8,583 nucleotides of DNA from an uncultured Bacteroides sp. Lineage in GTDB: Bacteria > Bacteroidota > Bacteroidia > Bacteroidales > Bacteroidaceae. The stretch covers positions 1 to 8,583 of the forward strand of contig USLU01000131.1 in the NCBI GenBank assembly GCA_900555635.1, in the 5' to 3' direction. Position 1 is the first letter of the stretch, and every line of letters begins with the position of its first letter. The translations under genes and the position numbers were made by a program. This document shows, in pieces, positions 1-7,010 of this stretch. The notes below the pieces were generated by a model, which did no database searches, was not told where the DNA came from, and saw only the letters and a program-made list of their open reading frames with translations.

Positions 1-1452
1 AGCGGGGACTTTACCCTTAATGATGTTGTCAATCGTATATCTGTCACCAAAAGAAGCCGTAACCCCACTCGGTAATTGTATAACATTAGCCGAATCACCT
101 ATTAAATGGTCCGGATTATATACACAAGAGAATGTCTTACCTGAATTTACGCCGGAAAGAAAGGTTACTGTAGCATCTGCAGATGATCCTTTGAACAGAG
201 TTATATCGTATGAGACATAAGCCGAGAAGGAATCGTTCAGAATAGAGGACTCACGAGATGGAACATGTGTGTATATCCTGATCTTTAAATCAGTAGCATT
301 CCCTTCAATCTGCAAAGAAGAAGCAACAGCAAAGGTAACAGAAACTTCATATTGCTGGTCTTGGGATAAGGTAACCGTTTGGTTACCTATAGGAACTTCT
401 TTAGTTACGCCGGATACTTTATAGATATAAGAGGCCTTCAATACATAATCACCGGCAGGAAGAAAAGAACGCCCCGCTCCGATTGAAGGAATAACCGTAG
501 ATACATTAATTGATATACCATCTCCTGATGAAACCTTATAATCTCCTGCAGGCAACGAAGCTACAATATCAGTGTCATGCATCCATTCTGTATATGATGT
601 GGTAAAAGCACCACTACCTATGCCCTCATTTACCGGATATTCCTCCTTATGAACCACCCGGCTAGGAAAATACTTTATATCAAGAGGTCTTGCTGTATCA
701 GATATTTCACTGCCATTGACCTGCTTGACATCAAAAATAAGATTCTTCCGGTAACTGGAAGGAATGTTACGGGTGGAACCGAAAGCGTAGATACGGGTCG
801 CATAAGTGGTCTGGCTGTCGCTGCGTGTCATGCTGTTGACATTCACATTTTCTGTGTCAGTCAAATCACCGGCTTTGAAATCAACAGGGGAACTGTATTC
901 ACAATGTCCGAAACAGATTTTATGATTCTCTATCCACCATTCACACTCCCAAGCCTCCGCCATCTGTGTGAGAGCGTCGATCAGATTTACGTTATCGTAG
1001 GAAACGAGCTTGGAGGTGTTCGCTACCGTATTGTCAATTTCGTATGTAAACTCTTCTTCTCTGAACTTATAACCGAGTGCTTTCAGGTTATCCAGAAAGA
1101 CTTTCAAATGTGTGTCAAGGGTAGCGGTAAGATTCCATGCGGCTTCGCGTCCGGTGGTTTCCGGTGTATAGAAAAACTTCTTGTTCTTCCATTTCCAGTA
1201 ATAAGCATCAAGGCGGAGTTCGTAGTCGTATGCACCTGTCGTTGTATTGTAGGTAGGCTTATATAAGTCTATAAGTTCAAAGATACCCAGTTCGTTATCT
1301 ATTCCATCACCCAGCTTAAAATATACAGGTTCAGAAAGAGAAAACTTCAAAAGAATATAGTCCTCTTTCATGAGTGAGAATTTACGTTTACTACCCTCGT
1401 TGATTGGAGTAGAGAAACGAAGATTGCCTTGTATGTCTCTAATATCTATCAT
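1..1452 (-). CDS. Tail hub / tail-associated (Tal, gp27-like) protein, 3' end outside window
   Basis: Seen: ATG at 1452 opens a frame with no stop for 484 codons up to the window edge, so the C-terminus is missing. Residues 1-270 are rich in aromatics and beta-type sequence (WKWKNKKFF near 87, WECEWW at 168-173, YAFGSTRN at 222-229). This fits the baseplate-hub fold of siphoviral Tal and T4 gp27-like proteins, which form the ring below the tail tube and carry receptor-binding or lytic domains further on. Residues about 275-430 look like an inserted beta-sandwich with two copies of LPAGDY (300-305 and 331-336). From about 428 the sequence (TFLSGVNSGKTF, then RYTIDNIIKG) looks like hub again. 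The start overlaps the stop of the preceding Dit-like gene by 4 bases (ATGA), so translation is probably coupled. The position after tape measure and Dit supports the hub role. Family assignment rests on recalled similarity and gene order. No lytic domain is visible in this part. Confidence 0.8.
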   Translation of the reverse strand, partial: MIDIRDIQGNLRFSTPINEGSKRKFSLMKEDYILLKFSLSEPVYFKLGDGIDNELGIFELIDLYKPTYNTTTGAYDYELRLDAYYWKWKNKKFFYTPETTGREAAWNLTATLDTHLKVFLDNLKALGYKFREEEFTYEIDNTVANTSKLVSYDNVNLIDALTQMAEAWECEWWIENHKICFGHCEYSSPVDFKAGDLTDTENVNVNSMTRSDSQTTYATRIYAFGSTRNIPSSYRKNLIFDVKQVNGSEISDTARPLDIKYFPSRVVHKEEYPVNEGIGSGAFTTSYTEWMHDTDIVASLPAGDYKVSSGDGISINVSTVIPSIGAGRSFLPAGDYVLKASYIYKVSGVTKEVPIGNQTVTLSQDQQYEVSVTFAVASSLQIEGNATDLKIRIYTHVPSRESSILNDSFSAYVSYDITLFKGSSADATVTFLSGVNSGKTFSCVYNPDHLIGDSANVIQLPSGVTASFGDRYTIDNIIKGKVPA

Positions 1453-1862
1453 CGATCCTTAGTATTGGCTTCATTCATTTTTAGTGTCAGTTTACCTTTA
1501 GTCAGACCATAATCCCCGTAATTAGAGCAACTTAAATATGTCAGTTTAAAGGTTGCTCCAAGAATAGGAATATTTAGCATAACTATTCCTGATGTAATTT
1601 CATCGATAAAAGACTTATATTTTTCCAGATAGTCTTTTTGAGAGTCTCCGCAAATCCATATAGAAAAAGAAATATCCCGCTCATCAGTTTTGCATACATT
1701 ATTGTTCATTACAATAGCTTTTCCGTGTTCCAACCGGCTCTTGTTTTGAATTAATCCTTTATTAGGAGCAGGCTTCAACAAAGCTTCATAGGTACCCTTA
1801 GCAAGTACAGCTCCCCAAGTTGTGAAAATATCTTTTTTATTTATGTATGCATGTCCTTTCAT
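1449..1862 (-). CDS. Small tail tip protein, Dit-like by position
   Basis: A 137-residue protein between the tape measure and hub genes, where siphoviruses encode the distal tail protein that links tube and hub. Seen: a mixed beta/alpha sequence with an N-terminal stretch DIFTTWGAVLAKGTYEALLK (residues 11-30), a central segment around DISFSIWICGD (residues 63-73), and no signal peptide or membrane segment. It is much shorter than classical Dit proteins of Gram-positive phages (about 200-300 residues), so at most it carries the N-terminal ring domain. Its ATG shares its A with the TAA of the tape measure gene (TAATG), and its TGA overlaps the next ATG (ATGA). Both overlaps point to translational coupling and balanced production of tail tip parts. 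The function is inferred from gene order. A different small minor tail protein is possible. Confidence 0.75.
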   Translation of the reverse strand: MKGHAYINKKDIFTTWGAVLAKGTYEALLKPAPNKGLIQNKSRLEHGKAIVMNNNVCKTDERDISFSIWICGDSQKDYLEKYKSFIDEITSGIVMLNIPILGATFKLTYLSCSNYGDYGLTKGKLTLKMNEANTKDR

Positions 1863-4800
1863 TATCGTGATATTAATCCCTTTGTATTACTTTCTATTTT
1901 ATTTAGGCTTTCTCTTATAAAATATAAATGAGCTGTATCTTTCTTCATATCTGAAAGAATATCCATAACATCAAAAATAATATCACGCATTTCAGTCATA
2001 GAGGAATAATTAAAGTTGTATATCAATTCAAGTCTCTGCGCCATTATTTGTTGAATTCCTGTTTGAATTACCAATTGTTCTTTACTGGTTTCACCTGCAA
2101 TCTGCAAAGCTGTGAAACGCCCGTTAAGTTCATCTATTGAATCTTGAGAAGCTGCCGCAAAGCCTTTCTTTGTAGACTCTTGGGAAGATGTTGACGAATC
2201 AAAACCGTACACCTTTTCCATCTCTTCCCTTCGTTTAAGCATAGCTTCAGCTAACTCTTTCTGCTTTTGCTGTATTTTTTTTGCTTCATCAACTGTAATT
2301 TCTATTCCTCCATCGGATTTTTCATCACCAGCAGCTACCCACATTTCATAAAGATTATCAATATCTTTTTGAAATTCTTTGGCAACCATAGCCGCAAGGA
2401 TAGATTTTCTCAGATAATCACCGAAATTGTTAGCCATATCTTCGGCCGATGAATCCATATCAGAAAGAGTGTCGATAAATTCAGTGTAAAAGCTATCATA
2501 TGATATACCAGTAATAGATTCTTTCCATTCGTCTACAATTTCCTTACTTTTTTCCTCCGCGTCTATAATTGCCTGTAGTGCATCACGTTGCTCGTCCTTC
2601 AATGATGCCCAAAGGTCTTTATAATTATTACGAATATATTCTAGCTGTTTTGCGGATAATTGGGATAATTCATCAGTAGTAGCTATTCCTAATACAGCTT
2701 CTTTCACATCAACACCAAGCTCTTTCATCGCTTTTATATATTGAAGTGATTTGACTCCTATAACCATCGTTGAAGAGGTGTCTGCTATTTTACGATAATA
2801 CTCTGTCTGCTTATTGAGGTCTTCCATTGCCTTTTTAGCAGATTCTATCGAAGAAAATCCATAACCAAATTTTATACTTTCTTTTTGCTTTTCAATAATT
2901 TTATCATAAATAGAGATTATCTGATTGTAAAAATCAATTTGTTTCTTTCGTTTTTCCTCATCACTCTCACCTTTAAATAATTTAGCAATTTTAGTTGCAA
3001 CCTGAACAGCAGCACTAATAATAGCCAAAATAACAGATGCCTTCTCAACCGTACTAATAGCGTTGGCAGAGGTGTCGGCAGCCGCTTTTATACCTTCCAT
3101 GGCAAACATGGTAAAACTTCCGATATCACTGATTAGGGATATAATTTCACCAGCTTGTCCACCAATAGAGTTGCCAAGATTATTCATTGAATTGAAAAGG
3201 TCATCTATCTGACTCTTAACATCTTTCTCTGCCTTTTTAACCTTAGCACTCGTTTTTACTACATTGTCTTTGGATTTGTTGTATTTATCAGTCTTATCTT
3301 TTACCTTATCCAGGGCCTGCGCTTCGGATAAATAAGTCTTGGTGGAATCTATCTTACCTGTCTTGGCGTTGAATTTAGAGGACTTAACACCGTTTTCAAT
3401 CTTAGCGCCACCTTGTACTGCTTCCGCTTGTACACGAGCATTTTCGAGCTCTCTTTGTGCATTAGCAAGCTCTTCCTCTGCTTCTGCTAGTTCTTTCTTC
3501 TTATCAGATAGCGATTGAAATGGATTACGACTATCCAACTCATCCATAATTGATTGAATGGTGCTTGTATATTCCCGTAGCTGGTCGGGGGACAAAACTT
3601 GTGCTGCTGTCTGTTTAGCATTCTCTAATTGTGTAAGAAGGGAATTTAATGTTTCAGAAGACGTTTCTTTCAGATTCTCAAATGCACGAACGTATTCAGG
3701 AGATTCTTTTAGCTTATCATAATCTAACCCCATTAACTCCATTCCCTTGTTTTTCGTCGCCTGGGCAATGGAACGGTCAATCTGTTCGACCTGCTCTGTA
3801 TCTCCATTCTTTACCGCCTGTTTGCGTTGTTCCTGCAAGGTGGCAATATCTTCGTTGAATTTTCGTTCAATCGCAAGACGCTGGTCCGTATAGTCCTGGT
3901 ACTGATTTAGCAAATCAGACAAATCGTCTCCGCGGTTGTACTTTAAATCTGTAGTTTCCTTTTTTTCATTAGCAACTTTATCAAATGCGGCAAACTGTTT
4001 CTTTACCGGCTCCGACTTGACATATTCTTCTGCATTGAAAATTTCCTTTTTATTTTCAGGATTAGCTTCAAAGGCAGAACGGGCATCCTCAATCACTTTT
4101 AACTTCTTATCCTCAGCTTCACGCTCGATAGCCTGTAATTCTAGTTTATGATTGAGTTCCCTTTGCTTGAGGACTTTTTCGCTACTCTCTTTGAGCTTGT
4201 TGATTTCAAGTTGTTCGAGTTCATTTGCAGAATCCTCTTTCATACGCTGCTGCTCTCTATCCTGCTTATCTAGCAGGAGTTTATATTTCTCCTGTTCTTC
4301 ACGGAGCTTTTGCGCCTTATCGTCCTTTTTGGAAGATGAATCATAGACTTCCAACTCTTTTTCGGCTTCTTTTAACTTCTTGGCGTTTTCTTTATAGGAT
4401 TTCACCACAGCAGAGTCTATCCCTTTGAAGTTCCCTGCATCCATCAACTTCTTTTGCGACGAAGCAATTGAATCCAATGCCTTTGTCGCATCATCTTTTT
4501 GTTTGGTCCAAAAAGCTTTGTTCTGTATAGCAGCCTCTTTATTGGCCTGTACTTGGGCTTTAATGGATATAGAATGCATATTTACAGCTCTGTCAACCTC
4601 ACCTTGTAGCAAATCCACTTCTTTAGCTACAGCTTCTCTATCTTCTTTTAATGCACCGGTATACCCGTTTTTGTTATTTGTTAGGATGATTTGGTTGTCT
4701 ATTTTTTGTAAGCGTTGTTTCGCCATAACTAAATTGGTCTTAGCGATAACAACATTTCTTCTTGCTTCTGCTTCTGCTATTTTATTAGTCAGCTCCAAGT

Positions 4801-6454
4801 CATCCATGTCTTTCAACTTCTTCAAGTCCATGTCCTTAAAAACAGACTTCATTAAACGTTGTAGTTGAAATAGAGCCTTATATCTTTCCGTAGTGGCAGC
4901 CGTATCACTTCGTGCAATAGATACAAGACCTTGAATCTTATTCTTATACTCTTCAGTTCTTTGTTGGCTTTCTTTTACTGTTTTATTGAATCGGTCTTGT
5001 GCTTTTTCTGCGGCAGTTGCACGGGTGGCATATTTATAAATAGCATATCCGAGAGCGGCAGCTGCAGCAGCTGCTAATACATAAGGATTTGCTAGCATTG
5101 CCGCAGCATTCTTTAATAGCGAAGCTGTATGTAGTTTTATTGTTGTAATCATAGCTTTTCTTGTAGCCATCTGTTTCACTTGAGCAGCAGTAAGTACGTT
5201 TTCGGACACAGTGCCAGCTTCAACAGCTTTACGGTATAAAAGCATTTCATATTTTTCCATCTCAAGCAATGAAATATGTATTTTCTTAATTGCATTTATT
5301 GCTATAATTGAGCCTTTATAACCAACAAAAGCACTTGTAAGTGTTACAATTAATGTTCCTAATGTTTTCATTGCTTCCTGTACATCTCCATTTTCGAATG
5401 CTTTATTGAATGCAGTAGCAATAGAAGATACTTCTTTTAGAATATTCTCGCCTAACGGGCGAAGGGCTGCCGTTATATTATTGCCTAGTAGTTTCATCTG
5501 ATTCTCGGCAGATGAAGCCATTTCTTTAAAGGCTGCCTCTGCCGCCCCTGTTGCGTTTTGCATTTCTTCCAGATGCCCAGCAGCTTCTTTGACATTTATA
5601 CCGGTTAATCCGAGAACAGCATTAACAGCCTCAACTTCTGGTACTAAATTACGAAGCTCTGATTCAGAACCACCTGCTTGTCTAGCGACCTCTGCTAACG
5701 CTTCTTGATAAGTTCTTGTATCAAAAGCACCATCACCAAGCACTTTGGATACTGCAATAATGGAAGCGCGTATCTGTGTCATTGCTTGCGCCGTAGGTGT
5801 ACCTTGCTTGGTAAGAGTAGCTACAGCAGCTAACACCTGGTCTATTTCTACGCCATAACTGGCGGCAATGGGGGCAACTTGCGCAATACTCTTACCTAAT
5901 TCGCCAAATGATGTCTTACCAAGTTTGACAGTCGTAAATAATTGGTCTGATATTTTTTCTGCTTCTGAAACATCAAGTTTATAGGCATTAAGAAGAGTCG
6001 TAATTCCGTCGGCCGCCGTTGCCGTATCAGTAACGCCACCAATAGCAGCTTTTGCAGACACTTCTAAAACTTTCATACCATCTGCTCCATCATGACCGGC
6101 AGATACAATCTGATATAGTGCTTTAGCCGCATCATTCGCAAGTACTGGAACCTCGCGGGTTATCTCCATAACCTGATTCATATAGTCCGTTAGACTTCCC
6201 TTTATACCGCTTGAAAGAGTAGCAACTTCTTTCATGCTTTGTTGAAACTGTTTTTCAAAGTCGTATGCACCTTTGGCAGCTCTGGCAAATGCGATACCTG
6301 CACTAATGCCGATCCCACCGAATACATCGAAAGCGGTAATTTCACCGGCCATTGCCTTTATGATTCCCATCGCTTCCTGACGCCCGGAATATAACCCTGA
6401 ATTATCTATACCTGTAGCGAAATATAACGCACCATCTTTATTCTGAATACCCAT
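1862..6454 (-). CDS. Tail tape measure protein (TP901 family)
   Basis: A 1530-residue protein that sets tail length, fills the tail tube during assembly and is ejected at infection. Seen: residues about 64-310 match the phage tail tape measure TP901 core domain (FEKQFQQSMKEVATLS at 66-81, then LYQIVSAG, GITTLLNAY, GVEIDQVLAAVATLTKQG). Hydrophobic stretches lie at about 370-389, 450-474 (alanine-rich, ANPYVLAAAAAAALGYAIYK) and 1101-1160. They are typical of tape measures, which may insert in the inner membrane at DNA entry. The middle, about 475-1080, is almost entirely charged coiled coil rich in K, E, Q and A. No lysozyme or peptidase domain is obvious. The start follows an A/T-rich leader without a Shine-Dalgarno motif, as is common in Bacteroidota. 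It begins downstream of the structured intergenic region 6481-6727. It is the largest late gene and lies just after the chaperones thought to coat its product. Confidence 0.95.
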   Translation of the reverse strand: MGIQNKDGALYFATGIDNSGLYSGRQEAMGIIKAMAGEITAFDVFGGIGISAGIAFARAAKGAYDFEKQFQQSMKEVATLSSGIKGSLTDYMNQVMEITREVPVLANDAAKALYQIVSAGHDGADGMKVLEVSAKAAIGGVTDTATAADGITTLLNAYKLDVSEAEKISDQLFTTVKLGKTSFGELGKSIAQVAPIAASYGVEIDQVLAAVATLTKQGTPTAQAMTQIRASIIAVSKVLGDGAFDTRTYQEALAEVARQAGGSESELRNLVPEVEAVNAVLGLTGINVKEAAGHLEEMQNATGAAEAAFKEMASSAENQMKLLGNNITAALRPLGENILKEVSSIATAFNKAFENGDVQEAMKTLGTLIVTLTSAFVGYKGSIIAINAIKKIHISLLEMEKYEMLLYRKAVEAGTVSENVLTAAQVKQMATRKAMITTIKLHTASLLKNAAAMLANPYVLAAAAAAALGYAIYKYATRATAAEKAQDRFNKTVKESQQRTEEYKNKIQGLVSIARSDTAATTERYKALFQLQRLMKSVFKDMDLKKLKDMDDLELTNKIAEAEARRNVVIAKTNLVMAKQRLQKIDNQIILTNNKNGYTGALKEDREAVAKEVDLLQGEVDRAVNMHSISIKAQVQANKEAAIQNKAFWTKQKDDATKALDSIASSQKKLMDAGNFKGIDSAVVKSYKENAKKLKEAEKELEVYDSSSKKDDKAQKLREEQEKYKLLLDKQDREQQRMKEDSANELEQLEINKLKESSEKVLKQRELNHKLELQAIEREAEDKKLKVIEDARSAFEANPENKKEIFNAEEYVKSEPVKKQFAAFDKVANEKKETTDLKYNRGDDLSDLLNQYQDYTDQRLAIERKFNEDIATLQEQRKQAVKNGDTEQVEQIDRSIAQATKNKGMELMGLDYDKLKESPEYVRAFENLKETSSETLNSLLTQLENAKQTAAQVLSPDQLREYTSTIQSIMDELDSRNPFQSLSDKKKELAEAEEELANAQRELENARVQAEAVQGGAKIENGVKSSKFNAKTGKIDSTKTYLSEAQALDKVKDKTDKYNKSKDNVVKTSAKVKKAEKDVKSQIDDLFNSMNNLGNSIGGQAGEIISLISDIGSFTMFAMEGIKAAADTSANAISTVEKASVILAIISAAVQVATKIAKLFKGESDEEKRKKQIDFYNQIISIYDKIIEKQKESIKFGYGFSSIESAKKAMEDLNKQTEYYRKIADTSSTMVIGVKSLQYIKAMKELGVDVKEAVLGIATTDELSQLSAKQLEYIRNNYKDLWASLKDEQRDALQAIIDAEEKSKEIVDEWKESITGISYDSFYTEFIDTLSDMDSSAEDMANNFGDYLRKSILAAMVAKEFQKDIDNLYEMWVAAGDEKSDGGIEITVDEAKKIQQKQKELAEAMLKRREEMEKVYGFDSSTSSQESTKKGFAAASQDSIDELNGRFTALQIAGETSKEQLVIQTGIQQIMAQRLELIYNFNYSSMTEMRDIIFDVMDILSDMKKDTAHLYFIRESLNKIESNTKGLISR

Positions 6455-6480
6455 ATAGCATTTATTCTTAAAATATAAAG

Positions 6481-6534
6481 AGGAGGTAAAATTTGGCTAT
6501 TTCAAGAAGAATAAGCATCTTTGCAGTGTTCTAA
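6481..6534 (+). other. Candidate leader peptide ORF with consensus ribosome-binding site
   Basis: AGGAGGT at 6481-6487, a full match to the Shine-Dalgarno consensus, is followed after 5 bases by TTG at 6493. This opens a 13-codon ORF (MAISRRISIFAVF if TTG is read as Met) that stops with TAA at 6532-6534. The stop directly abuts the first base of the 6535-6655 hairpin. This is the layout of a leader peptide in attenuation control. Against it: the start is not ATG, Bacteroidota rarely rely on Shine-Dalgarno pairing, and no clear plus-strand promoter is visible upstream. It could be chance. Confidence 0.3.
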
Positions 6535-6678
6535 GACCAAGGAACAGTTTTTATAAATGCTTTGGGGAGTTGATAAGCCTAGAAATACAATATAAGGCTA
6601 TCAATTCCCTTTGCTACATAGTCCCAAAGCATTTGAAAGATTATGTTCCTTGGTCGGAATAAAAGGGGAGAGATAGCC
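6495..6678 (+). ncRNA. Large nested stem structure, candidate regulatory RNA or leader
   Basis: Four nested pairings are visible by eye. P0: GGCTATTTC 6495-6503 with GAGATAGCC 6670-6678 (9 pairs, one G-U). P1: GACCAAGGAACA 6535-6546 with TGTTCCTTGGTC 6644-6655 (12 perfect). P2: AAATGCTTTGGG 6555-6566 with CCCAAAGCATTT 6623-6634 (12 perfect). P3: TTGATA plus GCCT 6570-6580 with AGGC plus TATCAA 6595-6604 (10 pairs, one bulged A, 14-base loop). Neither strand has a T-run after P1, so it is not an intrinsic terminator. Being palindromic it could act on either strand: as the 5' leader of the plus-strand gene at 6716, or inside the late mRNA just upstream of the tape measure start. No known RNA family is recognised. 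A small palindromic mobile element is an alternative. Confidence 0.6.
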
Positions 6679-6727
6679 TTTTTCTATAATATATAAATCA
6701 CTATTCATTAGCGCCATGACCAAGGAA
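6644..6727 (+). promoter_or_regulatory. Start-codon sequestering arm competing with hairpin P1
   Basis: TTCCTTGGTC at 6646-6655 is the 3' arm of P1. It is also perfectly complementary to GACCAAGGAA at 6718-6727, which includes the G of the small gene's ATG (6716-6718) and its first codons. Pairing extends by a G-U onto the U of the start codon. The P1 5' arm at 6535-6544 is the same 10-mer. The two pairings are mutually exclusive: one leaves the start free, the other buries it. This is the arrangement of a translational on/off switch. The sequences are seen directly. The regulatory role is inferred. Confidence 0.45.
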
Positions 6728-6910
6728 AATGAAAACGTATCTGTAGCGAATAAAAGGAACTACACAGAAGAAGAAATCAATGCTGCTTACAAGAAGGGCA
6801 AGGATGAAGGAAGAATTGAAGGGATGCTCGCTTATCAGAAAAGATTGATTGAGAATCTACAGCGGGATAATTCATCTCTCAATCAGAAGCTTCAGGAGAT
6901 TAAAAAATAA
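6716..6910 (+). CDS. Small coiled-coil protein, unknown function, opposite strand to late operon
   Basis: A 64-residue, highly charged, cytosolic protein that I do not recognise. Seen: a polar N-terminus, then YTEEEINAAYKKGKDEGRIE (residues 16-35) predicted helical, then a leucine-zipper-like heptad run with I45, L48, N52, L55, L59 and I62 at a/d positions. Asn at an inner a position, as at 52, is typical of parallel dimeric zippers. No DNA-binding or catalytic motif is visible. It is the only convincing plus-strand gene in an otherwise minus-strand structural module, so it sits like a moron cassette between the chaperone and tape measure genes. Late transcripts would be antisense to it. No Shine-Dalgarno motif precedes the ATG. 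Its first codons carry a copy of the hairpin P1 arm, suggesting translational control. That no long minus-strand frame covers this stretch supports it being a gene. It may be a small regulator or host-interaction protein. Confidence 0.6.
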   Translation: MTKENENVSVANKRNYTEEEINAAYKKGKDEGRIEGMLAYQKRLIENLQRDNSSLNQKLQEIKK

Positions 6911-6938
6911 TCCCCCATATCTTCACAGATACAAGGGA
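6902..6938 (-). terminator. Weak candidate terminator between chaperone and tape measure genes
   Basis: Read on the minus strand, TCCC...GGGA (6938-6935 with 6914-6911) and TATCT/AGATA (6931-6927 with 6922-6918) form a stem with a 3x3 internal loop and a 4-base loop. It is followed by the T-rich run TTATTTTTTA (6910-6901). This has the form of an intrinsic terminator that would reduce late transcription entering the tape measure gene. The stem is weak, and the T-run is also the Lys-codon-rich end of the opposite gene, so it may be accidental. On the plus strand there is no T-run, so it does not obviously terminate the small gene. Confidence 0.25.
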
Positions 6939-7010
6939 CTAGAAAACATACTCTAAACCAATTTAATAAAAAACAGTTAACCTAATATATAAACACAATG
7001 GCAAATTACC

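Noticed and set aside
649..1266. Plus-strand ORF of 205 codons
   Set aside because: It lies wholly inside the hub gene, which is open on the minus strand for all 1452 bases. Its translation has no recognisable domain and is rich in Cys and Arg as expected for an antisense shadow.
4152..4868. Plus-strand ORFs opposite the tape measure coiled coil
   Set aside because: They are Ser/Phe/Leu/Cys-rich mirror images of the Lys/Glu-rich coiled coil on the minus strand, a usual artefact.
6579..6632. Minus-strand 17-codon ORF MLWDYVAKGIDSLILYF inside the hairpin, possible small membrane peptide
   Set aside because: It has no ribosome site and its start is part of the palindromic stem, which gives an ATG-CTT-TGG on both strands. 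It is too short to support without data.
6535..6655. Hairpin as a bidirectional intrinsic terminator
   Set aside because: No run of T follows the stem on either strand, and the fold is far longer and more elaborate than a terminator.
6495..6678. Hairpin as a miniature transposable element (imperfect ends GGCTATTTC / GAGATAGCC)
   Set aside because: No convincing target duplication flanks it, and the arm copy over the neighbouring start codon fits regulation better. It cannot be excluded without comparing relatives.
6943..6974. Minus-strand TATGTTTT, 7 of 8 matches to the Bacteroides -7 box TAnnTTTG
   Set aside because: The expected TTTG box about 20 bases upstream is absent (GTTT only), and such matches are frequent in AT-rich DNA.
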